This document shows positions 19,369 to 27,571 of a stretch of DNA of 64,000 nucleotides, piece by piece. The DNA lies in contig NZ_CP049911.1 of assembly GCF_011305995.1 (NCBI RefSeq), positions 124,001-188,000 on the forward strand, read 5' to 3'. How positions within the stretch are numbered: position 1 is the stretch's first letter; the number at the start of each line of letters is the position of its first letter. The translations under genes and the position numbers were made by a program. The stretch comes from Diaphorobacter sp. HDW4A (GTDB taxonomy: Bacteria > Pseudomonadota > Gammaproteobacteria > Burkholderiales > Burkholderiaceae_C). The notes beneath the pieces were generated by a model. That model did not search any database. It saw only the letters and a program-made list of their open reading frames with translations, and was not told where the DNA came from.

Positions 19369-20583
19369 CTAGACGACTGGCGACTTCTCGGTGGCAGCAT
19401 CACGGGATCGAAGGAGCGCCAGCCCCAACGACACCAGCACTGCCATTGCCGTGGCGTAACAAATCACGGGCCACGCTGTATCGCCGTTTAACAGCGTCAC
19501 CGCCAATGTCCCGACGATACTGACTATCAGGCTTTGGATGCAGAAGTAGAACGCAACCGCTGATCCAGCGATGTCGTCGAACTGCGCAAGTGCGCCGTTG
19601 GCGGTAACGGACACCGTGAAGACAATGCCGACCGCGACAACCCACATCGGCAGGATGAAGCTGAAAAATGACGGCGATCCGAAAAGTTGGCCGATCCCCA
19701 ACAGGATCGCGCCGGAAACGAGCAACGCCATCCCGCGCGCTACGCATCCCGCGATACCCCATTTGGCAACGAAGGACTTTGCGAAGCGGGTTGTCGTGAC
19801 CATGACCAGCGCGACAGTCGCGAAGGCCAAGCTAAATCCGATCTCGGAATAGCCGGCTTGGCCTATGAGAACACGGGGGGCTGTCGAGAAGAAAACGAAG
19901 AATGTGCCCATGCCGGCACTAAATCCGACCGTGTAAACCCAAAAGGCCGGACTCGCGAAGATCGGCAAAACAGATCGTTGCGTTCTGGCCTGATCCAACG
20001 GTCGGGTTTCATGCCACCTGAAACTGGCGTTTAAGAGTGCGAGCGAAGCCAGTGCAGCCAGTGTGATGAAGATCGCCTGCCATCCCCAAAACTCGCCGAT
20101 CAGCGCACCGGCTATAGGGCCGAGCGCAGGCACGAACGCCAGCATCGAACTGAAAAGGCCGTAGATGACGGCACCTTCGGGACGATTGGCATATACGTCG
20201 CGCACGGTCGCGAAGGTGGCCACCAGCATGGCCGATGCTCCAACAGCCTGAACCAGACGAAACGCAACAAAGGCTAATGCAGTTGAAGAACAAGCCGCTC
20301 CCAGAGACGCAGCAACGAAAGCCGTTGCGCCTACAAGCAGGATCGGCCGTCGCCCGACGCGATCGGAGAGTGGCCCAAAGATCACTTGGCCCACACCGAG
20401 CATCACCATGTAGAGGCTCAACGTGAGTTGGATTATGGATGGAGTCGTGTTCAGGACGCCCGGCATCGCCGGAACGACTGGAAGATAAATATCCATCGCC
20501 AGCGAGGCGAGGATGTCGAAGGGAGCCATAAGCAGCAAGGCTGCCGGCAGCGTATAGGCCCACGCGGGGCGTGTGGTGGTCAT
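19369..20583 (-). CDS. floR: Florfenicol/chloramphenicol efflux pump FloR
   Basis: A 404-residue major-facilitator drug exporter with 12 predicted helices. The helix 2-3 loop motif (GPLSDRVGRRPILLVGATAF) is intact. Sequence and length match FloR of Salmonella SGI1 and related plasmids by recall. It is transcribed towards Tn5393. The 216 bp upstream (20584-20799) hold its promoter region but no gene that I see. Confidence 0.97.
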   Translation of the reverse strand: MTTTRPAWAYTLPAALLLMAPFDILASLAMDIYLPVVPAMPGVLNTTPSIIQLTLSLYMVMLGVGQVIFGPLSDRVGRRPILLVGATAFVAASLGAACSSTALAFVAFRLVQAVGASAMLVATFATVRDVYANRPEGAVIYGLFSSMLAFVPALGPIAGALIGEFWGWQAIFITLAALASLALLNASFRWHETRPLDQARTQRSVLPIFASPAFWVYTVGFSAGMGTFFVFFSTAPRVLIGQAGYSEIGFSLAFATVALVMVTTTRFAKSFVAKWGIAGCVARGMALLVSGAILLGIGQLFGSPSFFSFILPMWVVAVGIVFTVSVTANGALAQFDDIAGSAVAFYFCIQSLIVSIVGTLAVTLLNGDTAWPVICYATAMAVLVSLGLALLRSRDAATEKSPVV

Positions 20584-20799
20584 GACGAATCAACCGCTCG
20601 ATTAAGGATACCGGGCAGCGTCTGCTCGTCAGCAATCAGATGGGATTGGTCTTACAGAGCGCCGCAACAACAATTCTGATGTTGCGGCTTACTTGTCTGC
20701 TGACTTGGAATTTCCCATGCTGATGGCTCCACGATTACGAAATTGAATAGCAGCTCTTATCGAATTAGTTGTTGCGTTGCAATGCGGTATCGTTGGCTC

Positions 20800-21783
20800 C
20801 TATAGCCCCAACCCCCGCTGCCGCCCTAACTGCCACGACACCGAACCGCCCTGCATGATACCCGCGACCTCGCGGCCGAGCTGGCGGTCGATGATCGGCC
20901 GCCACGGGACAAGGGTGAACTCGTGGCTCTTTTCCACGATGGCGAACTTGCCGCTCGTTAGCTGGACAGTCCCGGTGAACTTGCCGCTGACACTCTCACC
21001 ATCCTTGGCGGCGCGGAACGGCAGCGCCTTGCCCTCGGCCATCTCCGCACCGGCGCGCGCAACTTCCCGCTCGCGCAGGGTGGCGAGAAGATTGCGCCGG
21101 TAGAAGATTCGGCCGTCCCTGTTGCGCGTGGCGTCGCGCTGTTCGATATGATGCTCGCGGCGCTGGTCCATGGCTTCGCGGACCTGTTGCCCGAAGCCGG
21201 TCGGCGCAAGGTCGGCCGTTTCGCCATGGACCAATCGCCGGTCCATCCCCGGATCGAGGATGAGCCGGTCGGCAGCGACCCCGCTCCGTCGCAAGGCGGA
21301 AACCCGCGCCTCGAAGAACCGCACAATCTCGTCGAGCGCGTCTTCGGGTCGAAGGTGACCGGTGCGGGTGGCGATGCCATCCCGCTGCGCTGAGTGCATA
21401 ACCACCAGCCTGCAGTCCGCCTCAGCAATATCGGGATAGAGCGCAGGGTCAGGAAATCCTTGGATATCGTTCAGGTAGCCCACGCCGCGCTTGAGCGCAT
21501 AGCGCTGGGTTTCCGGTTGGAAGCTGTCGATTGAAACACGGTGCATCTGATCGGACAGGGCGTCTAAGAGCGGCGCAATACGTCTGATCTCATCGGCCGG
21601 CGATACAGGCCTCGCGTCCGGATGGCTGGCGGCCGGTCCGACATCCACGACGTCTGATCCGACTCGCAGCATTTCGATCGCCGCGGTGACAGCGCCGGCG
21701 GGGTCTAGCCGCCGGCTCTCATCGAAGAAGGAGTCCTCGGTGAGATTCAGAATGCCGAACACCGTCACCCTGCTGCGTAACAT
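20800..21783 (-). CDS. Sul1'-relaxase chimeric ORF
   Basis: A 327-residue in-frame fusion. Residues 1 to about 180 are Sul1 with the same attI1-derived start as the left copy (MLRSRVTVFGIL), ending at LILDPGM. From about 21245 the frame continues as the C-terminus of a DUF3363/VirD2-type relaxase (GRIFYRRNLLATLREREVAR ... LVPWRPIIDRQLGREVAG). The Sul1 part lacks the C-terminal substrate-binding half, including SRKSFLG, so resistance from it is not expected. It corresponds to the sul1-delta next to floR in SGI1. Confidence 0.88.
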   Translation of the reverse strand: MLRSRVTVFGILNLTEDSFFDESRRLDPAGAVTAAIEMLRVGSDVVDVGPAASHPDARPVSPADEIRRIAPLLDALSDQMHRVSIDSFQPETQRYALKRGVGYLNDIQGFPDPALYPDIAEADCRLVVMHSAQRDGIATRTGHLRPEDALDEIVRFFEARVSALRRSGVAADRLILDPGMDRRLVHGETADLAPTGFGQQVREAMDQRREHHIEQRDATRNRDGRIFYRRNLLATLREREVARAGAEMAEGKALPFRAAKDGESVSGKFTGTVQLTSGKFAIVEKSHEFTLVPWRPIIDRQLGREVAGIMQGGSVSWQLGRQRGLGL

Positions 21784-21800
21784 CGTTGCTGCTCCATAAC
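21768..21800 (-). other. attI1: Truncated attI1 fused to sul1' (right copy)
   Basis: Sequence-identical to 8349-8381: attI1 breaks after the CAGCAGGG stretch and enters sul1 at the same base. The cassette array normally present here (aadA2 in SGI1) is gone. Confidence 0.85.
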
Positions 21801-21884
21801 ATCAAACATCGACCCACGGCGTAACGCGCTTGCTGCTTGGATGCCCGAGGCATAGACTGTACAAAAAAACAGTCATAACAAGCC

Positions 21885-22898
21885 ATGAAAACCGCCACTG
21901 CGCCGTTACCACCGCTGCGTTCGGTCAAGGTTCTGGACCAGTTGCGTGAGCGCATACGCTACTTGCATTACAGCTTACCAACCGAACAGGCTTATGTCCA
22001 CTGGGTTCGTGCCTTCATCCGTTTCCACGGTGTGCGTCACCCGGCAACCTTGGGCAGCAGCGAAGTCGAGGCATTTCTGTCCTGGCTGGCGAACGAGCGC
22101 AAGGTTTCGGTCTCCACGCATCGTCAGGCATTGGCGGCCTTGCTGTTCTTCTACGGCAAGGTGCTGTGCACGGATCTGCCCTGGCTTCAGGAGATCGGAA
22201 GACCTCGGCCGTCGCGGCGCTTGCCGGTGGTGCTGACCCCGGATGAAGTGGTTCGCATCCTCGGTTTTCTGGAAGGCGAGCATCGTTTGTTCGCCCAGCT
22301 TCTGTATGGAACGGGCATGCGGATCAGTGAGGGTTTGCAACTGCGGGTCAAGGATCTGGATTTCGATCACGGCACGATCATCGTGCGGGAGGGCAAGGGC
22401 TCCAAGGATCGGGCCTTGATGTTACCCGAGAGCTTGGCACCCAGCCTGCGCGAGCAGCTGTCGCGTGCACGGGCATGGTGGCTGAAGGACCAGGCCGAGG
22501 GCCGCAGCGGCGTTGCGCTTCCCGACGCCCTTGAGCGGAAGTATCCGCGCGCCGGGCATTCCTGGCCGTGGTTCTGGGTTTTTGCGCAGCACACGCATTC
22601 GACCGATCCACGGAGCGGTGTCGTGCGTCGCCATCACATGTATGACCAGACCTTTCAGCGCGCCTTCAAACGTGCCGTAGAACAAGCAGGCATCACGAAG
22701 CCCGCCACACCGCACACCCTCCGCCACTCGTTCGCGACGGCCTTGCTCCGCAGCGGTTACGACATTCGAACCGTGCAGGATCTGCTCGGCCATTCCGACG
22801 TCTCTACGACGATGATTTACACGCATGTGCTGAAAGTTGGCGGTGCCGGAGTGCGCTCACCGCTTGATGCGCTGCCGCCCCTCACTAGTGAGAGGTAG
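21885..22898 (+). CDS. intI1: Class 1 integron integrase IntI1, full length
   Basis: A 337-residue tyrosine recombinase that inserts and excises gene cassettes at attI/attC sites. The catalytic residues are visible in [13 protein letters not shown] (Arg), [12 protein letters not shown] (His-Leu-Arg-His), [15 protein letters not shown] (His and Tyr), with the integron-specific insertion upstream. It is divergent from the sul1' chimera. With its adjacent attI1 truncated it has no normal partner site here. Confidence 0.98.
   Translation: MKTATAPLPPLRSVKVLDQLRERIRYLHYSLPTEQAYVHWVRAFIRFHGVRHPATLGSSEVEAFLSWLANERKVSVSTHRQALAALLFFYGKVLCTDLPWLQEIGRPRPSRRLPVVLTPDEVVRILGFLEGEHRLFAQLLYGTGMRISEGLQLRVKDLDFDHGTIIVREGKGSKDRALMLPESLAPSLREQLSRARAWWLKDQAEGRSGVALPDALERKYPRAGHSWPWFWVFAQHTHSTDPRSGVVRRHHMYDQTFQRAFKRAVEQAGITKPATPHTLRHSFATALLRSGYDIRTVQDLLGHSDVSTTMIYTHVLKVGGAGVRSPLDALPPLTSER
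21972..22000 (-). promoter_or_regulatory. Integron cassette promoter PcW (right copy)
   Basis: -35 TGGACA, 17-bp spacer, -10 TAAGCT on the minus strand inside intI1. P2 has the inactive 14-bp spacing (TTGTTA ... TACAGT). It drives the sul1'-relaxase frame and possibly floR beyond it. Confidence 0.85.
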
Positions 22899-23075
22899 GG
22901 CAGCGCAAGTCAATCCTGGCGGATTCACTACCCCTGCGCGAAGGCCATCGGTGCCGCATCGAACGGCCGGTTGCGGAAAGTCCTCCCTGCGTCCGCTGAT
23001 GGCCGGCAGCAGCCCGTCGTTGCCTGATGGATCCAACCCCTCCGCTGCTATAGTGCAGTCGGCTTCTGACGTTCA

Positions 23076-23100
23076 GTGCAGCCGTCTTCTGAAAACGACA
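23076..23100 (-). repeat. Integron terminal repeat IRi
   Basis: The 25-bp repeat (GTGCAGCCGTCTTCTGAAAA...) marks the outer 5'-CS boundary of the class 1 integron and is the counterpart of IRt at 6538-6562. The sequence left of it (22899-23075) is ordinary 5'-CS without a gene. The passenger DNA right of it is the original integron target. Confidence 0.93.
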
Positions 23101-23206
23101 CCGGCGCGGCACGGGAATCAAGGCATTGCGATTCTCGAAAATAGTTCTTGAAATTCTATTCTTGATTGCATATCATCTCAACGAGTTTCGATAAGAAAGG
23201 ATGCCC

Positions 23207-23497
23207 ATGCGACCGTCTGTTGTGCTTGACATGAAGCGAAGCGCAGTGCGTGAAGCGGTAGGCCGCTTTCGCGCCGCGAACCCGCGCGTCTTCGGCTCGG
23301 TGCTGCATGGCACCGACCGGGATGGCAGCGACCTCGACCTGTTGGTCGATGCGCTGCCCGGTGCCACGTTGTTGGACTTGGGCGATTTGGAAGAAGAACT
23401 GAAATCGCTGCTCGGCGTTGACGTCGATCTGCTGACTCCCGGCGACCTGCCGCCGAAGTTCCGGGCCAAGGTGCTCGCGGAGGCGCAACCGATATGA
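23207..23497 (+). CDS. MntA-like minimal nucleotidyltransferase antitoxin
   Basis: A 96-residue MNT-fold protein with the signature FGSVLHGTDRDGSDLDLLVD (GS-x10-DxD). In HepT-MntA systems this enzyme AMPylates and neutralises the HEPN toxin. The ATG at 23207 has AGAAAGG at good spacing; an in-frame ATG lies at 23201. It overlaps the HEPN gene by 4 bp. It is a passenger between the integron and tnpR, so it may stabilise the element. Confidence 0.88.
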   Translation: MRPSVVLDMKRSAVREAVGRFRAANPRVFGSVLHGTDRDGSDLDLLVDALPGATLLDLGDLEEELKSLLGVDVDLLTPGDLPPKFRAKVLAEAQPI

Positions 23498-23880
23498 GCG
23501 AGAACCGCCTGCCCGATTACCTCGACCACATTCAGCAGGCCGCAACCGATGCGCGCAGCTTCGTGGAAGGGATGGCCAAGGACGACTTCTTGGCCGACAA
23601 GCGCACCCAGCAGGCCGTCATCATGAGCCTGATCGTCATCGGCGAGGCGGCCACAAAGGTGATGGATGGCTACGTCGAGTTCACCCAGGCGCATGCCGAC
23701 GTGCCGTGGCGCAGCATGCGCAATATGCGTAATCGCATGGCTCACGGCTATTTCGACATCAACCTCGATGTGGTGTGGGAGACGGTACAGGAATGGCTGC
23801 CGGCGTTGCTCCAGCAATTGCCCGCCGTGCGTCAGGATGCCGACGATGAAGACCGTAACGACAAAGGCATGGAGCCATGA
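23494..23880 (+). CDS. HepT-like HEPN RNase toxin (DUF86)
   Basis: A 128-residue all-helical HEPN protein. The family RNase motif R-x4-6-H is visible as MRNMRNRMAHGYFDIN, followed by the Tyr that MntA modifies in known pairs. It is translationally coupled to the antitoxin through ATGA. Such toxins cleave RNA when the antitoxin is lost. Confidence 0.88.
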   Translation: MSENRLPDYLDHIQQAATDARSFVEGMAKDDFLADKRTQQAVIMSLIVIGEAATKVMDGYVEFTQAHADVPWRSMRNMRNRMAHGYFDINLDVVWETVQEWLPALLQQLPAVRQDADDEDRNDKGMEP

Positions 23881-23895
23881 CCAATCAAGCCGCCG

Positions 23896-24069
23896 ATGTT
23901 CGGCCCCTCTGGCGTGTTCGATCCCGCGACCTATGAGCCGCGCTCGGGCAAGACCTTCTGGATGGCCGCAACGGACGAGAGTTCGCTGGTGGGCAAGGAG
24001 GCAGCAGCCGACACGCTCATCGGCAACTGCACGACCGCACGACCAGCCTCCCGTTCAAATTCGAGTTAG
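23896..24069 (+). CDS. Small hypothetical ORF or gene fragment
   Basis: A 57-residue frame beginning MFGPSGVFDPATYEPRSGKT. The composition looks protein-like for the first 45 residues, then becomes Ser/Arg-rich, suggesting a frame-shifted or truncated remnant. No clear ribosome site. Not recognised. Confidence 0.3.
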   Translation: MFGPSGVFDPATYEPRSGKTFWMAATDESSLVGKEAAADTLIGNCTTARPASRSNSS

Positions 24070-24116
24070 AACTCATATCCAGCCTGTCTGGGGGCACTGT
24101 GAAAGAGGGATCTCCG

Positions 24117-24473
24117 ATGACTGTTGAATCGAGAATATTTTCTGTAGCCGAGTATGTTCAGCCGTCCGAAGGCGAGCCTATTCGTTCCGTTGTGCTTGAA
24201 ACCCGAGACTCAATTATCGTGGTTTGGCATGTCCATCCCGGGCAGGAAATTGCGGCTCACATTCATCCTCACGGCCAAGACACGTGGACTGTTTTGTCGG
24301 GAATGGCTGATTACTTTCAGGGCAATGGGATTGTTCGTGCCCTCAGGGAAGGTGAGATAGCCGTGGCAAGACCGGGCCAAGTGCACGGGGCGCGAAATAC
24401 AGGTACCGAGCCATTTGTGTTCGTCTCGGTTGTGGCATCAGCCAATGCCGGTTTCGTATTGGCTGAGCGATAG
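24117..24473 (+). CDS. Cupin-domain protein
   Basis: A 118-residue single-domain cupin. Motif 1 is visible as HVHPGQEIAAHIHPHGQDTW and motif 2 as GEIAVARPGQVHGARN, with the metal-ligand histidines present. ATG at 24117 was chosen after a GAGGGATCTCCG ribosome-site region. Small cupins bind metals or small ligands; the substrate is unknown. The following 250 bp to 24727 contain only very short frames. Confidence 0.8.
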   Translation: MTVESRIFSVAEYVQPSEGEPIRSVVLETRDSIIVVWHVHPGQEIAAHIHPHGQDTWTVLSGMADYFQGNGIVRALREGEIAVARPGQVHGARNTGTEPFVFVSVVASANAGFVLAER

Positions 24474-24727
24474 AGCCCAATCTCTGGAGTTGGTCCAATG
24501 AGCGGTCGGGGAGATAGGTAACAGACATGCAGCGGACACGGCTGCTAAACCAGGTCGCAAACCTCCTTGCGTCGCAGCGTGCCGCAAGCGACGCGATCAA
24601 TCGAATGGGGTCGGCATGAGACTGAACACCATCCAGTTCCCGACCGCGTAGCCGCCTGTCCTGCCGATCAGGTCTTGACCATCGACGCCTGGGATCAGTC
24701 CTGAATGTTCTTGGAGACCACTACGTT

Positions 24728-25054
24728 ATGAGCCGCAGCCGCCGCAAAACACCCATCGTCGGGCACACGACCTGCGGCAGCGAGCGCGAGGACAAGAAGC
24801 TCTGGCATCAGCGCTGGCGCACCCGTGAGCGCACGGCGCTGACCAGCGCGTCGCCCGAAGCCCTGAGCGCCCATCTGCCCCTGCTGGAAAACCAGGCCAG
24901 CAGCGTCTGGTCGATGGGCAAGGATGGCCGCTCCTACTGGCCCGTCAAGCGCCAGGCCGCCACGGCGGATCGCATCGCCAATCACAAGGGACGCAACCCG
25001 CAAGAACGCGCCTCCCTGAAAAAGCGCCTGCTGCGCAAGTGGATGAGCAAATGA
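24728..25054 (+). CDS. Basic hypothetical protein, transposon passenger
   Basis: A 108-residue Arg/Lys-rich protein (MSRSRRKTPIVGHTTCGSER ... KKRLLRKWMSK) without membrane segments. It overlaps the next gene by ATGA and heads a coupled three-gene set plus tnpR. Not recognised; the basic composition suggests nucleic-acid binding, which is inference. Confidence 0.7.
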   Translation: MSRSRRKTPIVGHTTCGSEREDKKLWHQRWRTRERTALTSASPEALSAHLPLLENQASSVWSMGKDGRSYWPVKRQAATADRIANHKGRNPQERASLKKRLLRKWMSK

Positions 25055-25551
25055 AGCTCTCCTTCCATCAGCACATTGCGCTGTTCTGGATGATCGGTGC
25101 TCCGGGCGTCTTCGCGCCCGTGATCGAGAACGCCAAGCGGCCCGATGCCGGCGCCGTCATGGCGTGGGGTGTCGCGATCGTGGCGGTGATGATCCTCTTC
25201 ACCCCTTTGCTGCTGCGCTGTCCACCATTCCGGCGCTGGTATGGCCGGACGGATGCGCTGTCGGAGCGGCAGCGCCAGGCGCTTGCCGAGCGCGGCCTGC
25301 GCCGCTACTACCAGACCGCTTTCGATGACGGCTACGTGCCCCGCGTGATGCCCTACGTGTGGCGCATCATCTGGACGGTCGGCGGGTTGATGGCTGTGAC
25401 CGCCGTACTGCCTACCAACACCGGACGGCCAGCCTTCGATGCCTTGGTGGTCTTCTCGACCTGGTATCCGATAGGCGTGATGCTGCTGGTTTTCGCGTCG
25501 AGGCCCCTTGGCCGGTTGATTCGCCAAAGAGCACAGGAGCGGCGGAAATGA
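25051..25551 (+). CDS. Hypothetical membrane protein, transposon passenger
   Basis: A 166-residue protein with about four hydrophobic segments (residues 10-22, 32-50, 108-123 and 135-152). It starts at MKLSFHQHIALFW, overlapping the previous stop, and overlaps the next gene by ATGA. Function unknown. Confidence 0.75.
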   Translation: MKLSFHQHIALFWMIGAPGVFAPVIENAKRPDAGAVMAWGVAIVAVMILFTPLLLRCPPFRRWYGRTDALSERQRQALAERGLRRYYQTAFDDGYVPRVMPYVWRIIWTVGGLMAVTAVLPTNTGRPAFDALVVFSTWYPIGVMLLVFASRPLGRLIRQRAQERRK

Positions 25552-25919
25552 GCACGTCAACCATCGAGGCGCTGGCCAGCGCCTGGGCAAGGATTGCCGA
25601 GGAAGCGGAATTCCCCGCTGACTACGAGGGGACTGCCACACCACAAGCGCATCGGGCTAGCGAAGCTATTCAGGAGCAGATTCGGGAGCGCATCGTCGCC
25701 ACCAACGACATGCGGCTGTTCAGCCTGCTGCACCTGCTGGGTCAGGCGTCGCTGCGCATGGAGCAAGCGCTGTGGCCGGAGGATTACGAGCGGATGACGC
25801 GCGAGGTTGAGGAAGCCCTGCGGCAAGCCACCGACGCCAACGCCAGATCGTACACCCACGAAGAAGTGATGCAGGCGATGCAGGAACGCATCGACCGGGC
25901 GCGAGACAAGCCATGTTGA
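25548..25919 (+). CDS. Hypothetical acidic protein, transposon passenger
   Basis: A 123-residue soluble, mostly helical protein (MSTSTIEALASAWARIAEEA ... MQERIDRARDKPC). It overlaps both neighbours, so it is probably co-translated with the membrane protein upstream and tnpR downstream. Not recognised. Confidence 0.7.
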   Translation: MSTSTIEALASAWARIAEEAEFPADYEGTATPQAHRASEAIQEQIRERIVATNDMRLFSLLHLLGQASLRMEQALWPEDYERMTREVEEALRQATDANARSYTHEEVMQAMQERIDRARDKPC

Positions 25920-26470
25920 TTGGCTATGCGCGCGTCTCGACGCAGGATCAGAACCTGGAGCTGCAACGCGAAGCCTTGAGCAAGGCCGGATGTAAAAAGG
26001 TCTTCGAGGACAAGGTGAGTGGCACGCGGGCAGACCGGCCTGGCTTGGCCAAGACGCTCGAAATGCTGCGCGAAGGCGATACTTTGGTCGTCTGGAAGCT
26101 CGACCGGCTGGGCCGGTCGGTCAAGCAACTGGTCGATCTGGTCGGCGATCTGCACAAGCACGGTGTCCAGTTCAGGAGCCTCACCGACTCCATCGACACC
26201 GGCACACCATCCGGGCGGTTCTTCTTCCACGTCATGGCGAGCCTTGCCGAAATGGAGCGCGAGCTGACCGTCGAGCGCACCCGCGCCGGGCTGGAAGTCG
26301 CCAAGCAGCTCGGCCGCAAAGGCGGCCGCAAGCCGAAGATGACCGACAGCAAGATCGAGTCGGCCAAGAAGCTGCTGGCCAGCGGGGTGCCGCCCAAGGA
26401 CGTGGCCAAGAACCTCGGCGTGTCCATTCCGACGCTGTACCGCTGGGTGCCAGCCTCCACGCACGCTTAG
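25913..26470 (+). CDS. tnpR: Serine resolvase TnpR of the outer transposon
   Basis: A 185-residue serine recombinase of Tn3-family length. The catalytic serine is in GYARVSTQDQNLELQREAL, the motif VVWKLDRLGRSVKQLVDLVG follows, and the C-terminal HTH is PPKDVAKNLGVSIPTLYRWV. Its stop lies within the right terminal repeat, so it belongs to the outer transposon, whose tnpA survives only as the fragment at 5362-5559. Confidence 0.93.
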   Translation: MLIGYARVSTQDQNLELQREALSKAGCKKVFEDKVSGTRADRPGLAKTLEMLREGDTLVVWKLDRLGRSVKQLVDLVGDLHKHGVQFRSLTDSIDTGTPSGRFFFHVMASLAEMERELTVERTRAGLEVAKQLGRKGGRKPKMTDSKIESAKKLLASGVPPKDVAKNLGVSIPTLYRWVPASTHA

Positions 26471-26503
26471 CGTGCTTTATTTTCCGTTTTCTGAGACGAC
26501 CCC
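26466..26503 (-). repeat. 38-bp terminal inverted repeat, right end
   Basis: Exact inverse of 1228-1265 and 5329-5366, ending CTGAGACGACCCC. Followed at once by the ATTTT target duplicate. Confidence 0.93.
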
Positions 26504-26686
26504 ATTTTGGTAGATAGCATAGTCAAGCTGTGGGTCATCTAAAACATGCTGCTTGCAGAAATTCATGTCAGCCCATTTGTCCTCTACATCCTGAATCAGT
26601 GAACCCTGCGCAAAGCTGGATGAACCATATAGTCCAAATAGAAAAATGGCAGTAAACAAGATGCTTTGCTTTTTCATGGTCGTCAT
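26504..26686 (-). pseudogene. 5' half of small secreted-protein gene split by the transposon
   Basis: Encodes a signal peptide (MKKQSILFTAIFLFGLYGSS then SFAQ) and the first mature residues to QLDYAIYQN, then runs into the transposon repeat. The remainder is at 1010-1227. Starts at 26686 or, more in keeping with a signal peptide, 26677. The restored protein of about 128 residues contains WxxxNFCKxH and WCRGGF, giving two cysteines for a possible periplasmic disulfide. Not recognised. Confidence 0.85.
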
Positions 26687-26719
26687 GTGAAAAATAGAAT
26701 TGACCTGCGCGAGTGGGAA

Positions 26720-27184
26720 TCATTCTTGAGCGGCGCTGAGCGCCTTCTGGGCTTGCCGTGGGCCCATCTTTAGAACCTCTTGTAACCGCCCAAGCTTCGA
26801 ATCGCGGGGATGTACAGCGCCTGTTTCCCACTTGTAGGCAGTCAGGTTCGACACCCCTAGCAGCTGAGCCATCTGAGCCTGGGTGAGCCCCAGCTCGTGG
26901 CGCTTGGCAATCAGGGCTTCGTGGTTGAAAACGAACCCGGCTGAAGACCGAGGAGCGCGGGGTTCCTTCTCGGGCTGCTGGCTTTGAACCAATGCCTCCA
27001 GCTTGGCCAACTGCTTGGTCAGCGAGCGCACCTGAGTGCTCAGAGACTTCACTTCTTGCTTGAGGGCTGAGACTTCTTCGCGCTGCTTGCGGTCTGATTG
27101 CTTGAGCGCAGCCTGATCGTCCTTTACCTGTTTGCGTACCAGGCGCGCGACCTCTGCCTGGAAAGATTCCTGAAATGCCGTCAT
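26720..27184 (-). CDS. Coiled-coil protein with C-terminal XRE-type HTH
   Basis: A 154-residue protein. Residues about 10-70 form a predicted coiled coil (SALKQEVKSLSTQVRSLTKQ). The C-terminal half is a Cro/C1-type helix-turn-helix (LGLTQAQMAQLLGVSNLTAY). It lies between the split gene and the HU-like gene, all on the minus strand. Probably a plasmid regulator or nucleoid-type protein. Confidence 0.82.
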   Translation of the reverse strand: MTAFQESFQAEVARLVRKQVKDDQAALKQSDRKQREEVSALKQEVKSLSTQVRSLTKQLAKLEALVQSQQPEKEPRAPRSSAGFVFNHEALIAKRHELGLTQAQMAQLLGVSNLTAYKWETGAVHPRDSKLGRLQEVLKMGPRQAQKALSAAQE

Positions 27185-27268
27185 AGGTCAATCCGTGGGT
27201 AGATCAAATCAAAAAAGCCGCCAGTGGCGTAATACCAGTGGCGGCGTTGTCTGTGAGGGTAGGGCGTT

Positions 27269-27571
27269 TTACTTCGCTGCCTTGCGCTTGGCAGCCTTGG
27301 GGTCCACCACGGCTTTGAACTTGGCACCGGCCACGAACTTGGGCACGGTGGTGGCGGGAATCTTGAGGGCCGCACCCGTGGCTGGGTTCTTGCCGGTGCG
27401 GGCCGCGCGCTTGACCGACTTGAAGGTTCCAAAACCCACCAGCTGGACTGCATCGCCTTTTTTGACGGCGGTCTGAATGGTCTCGATCAGCGTCTCCAGC
27501 ACGCCGTTGGCAGCGCTCTTGGACAGATCGTTTTTGGAAGCCAGGATTTCTACGAGTTCAGCACGGTTCAT
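27269..27571 (-). CDS. HU-family DNA-binding protein
   Basis: A 100-residue histone-like protein. The family core is present: MNRAELVEILASK at the start, VQLVGFGTFKSVKRAARTGK and the DNA-contacting arm TGKNPATGAALKIPATTVPK, with a Lys/Ala-rich tail (DPKAAKRKAAK) longer than in E. coli HU. The internal ATG at 27571 gives the family start; the longer frame is not needed. Probably plasmid-encoded nucleoid protein. Confidence 0.92.
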   Translation of the reverse strand: MNRAELVEILASKNDLSKSAANGVLETLIETIQTAVKKGDAVQLVGFGTFKSVKRAARTGKNPATGAALKIPATTVPKFVAGAKFKAVVDPKAAKRKAAK

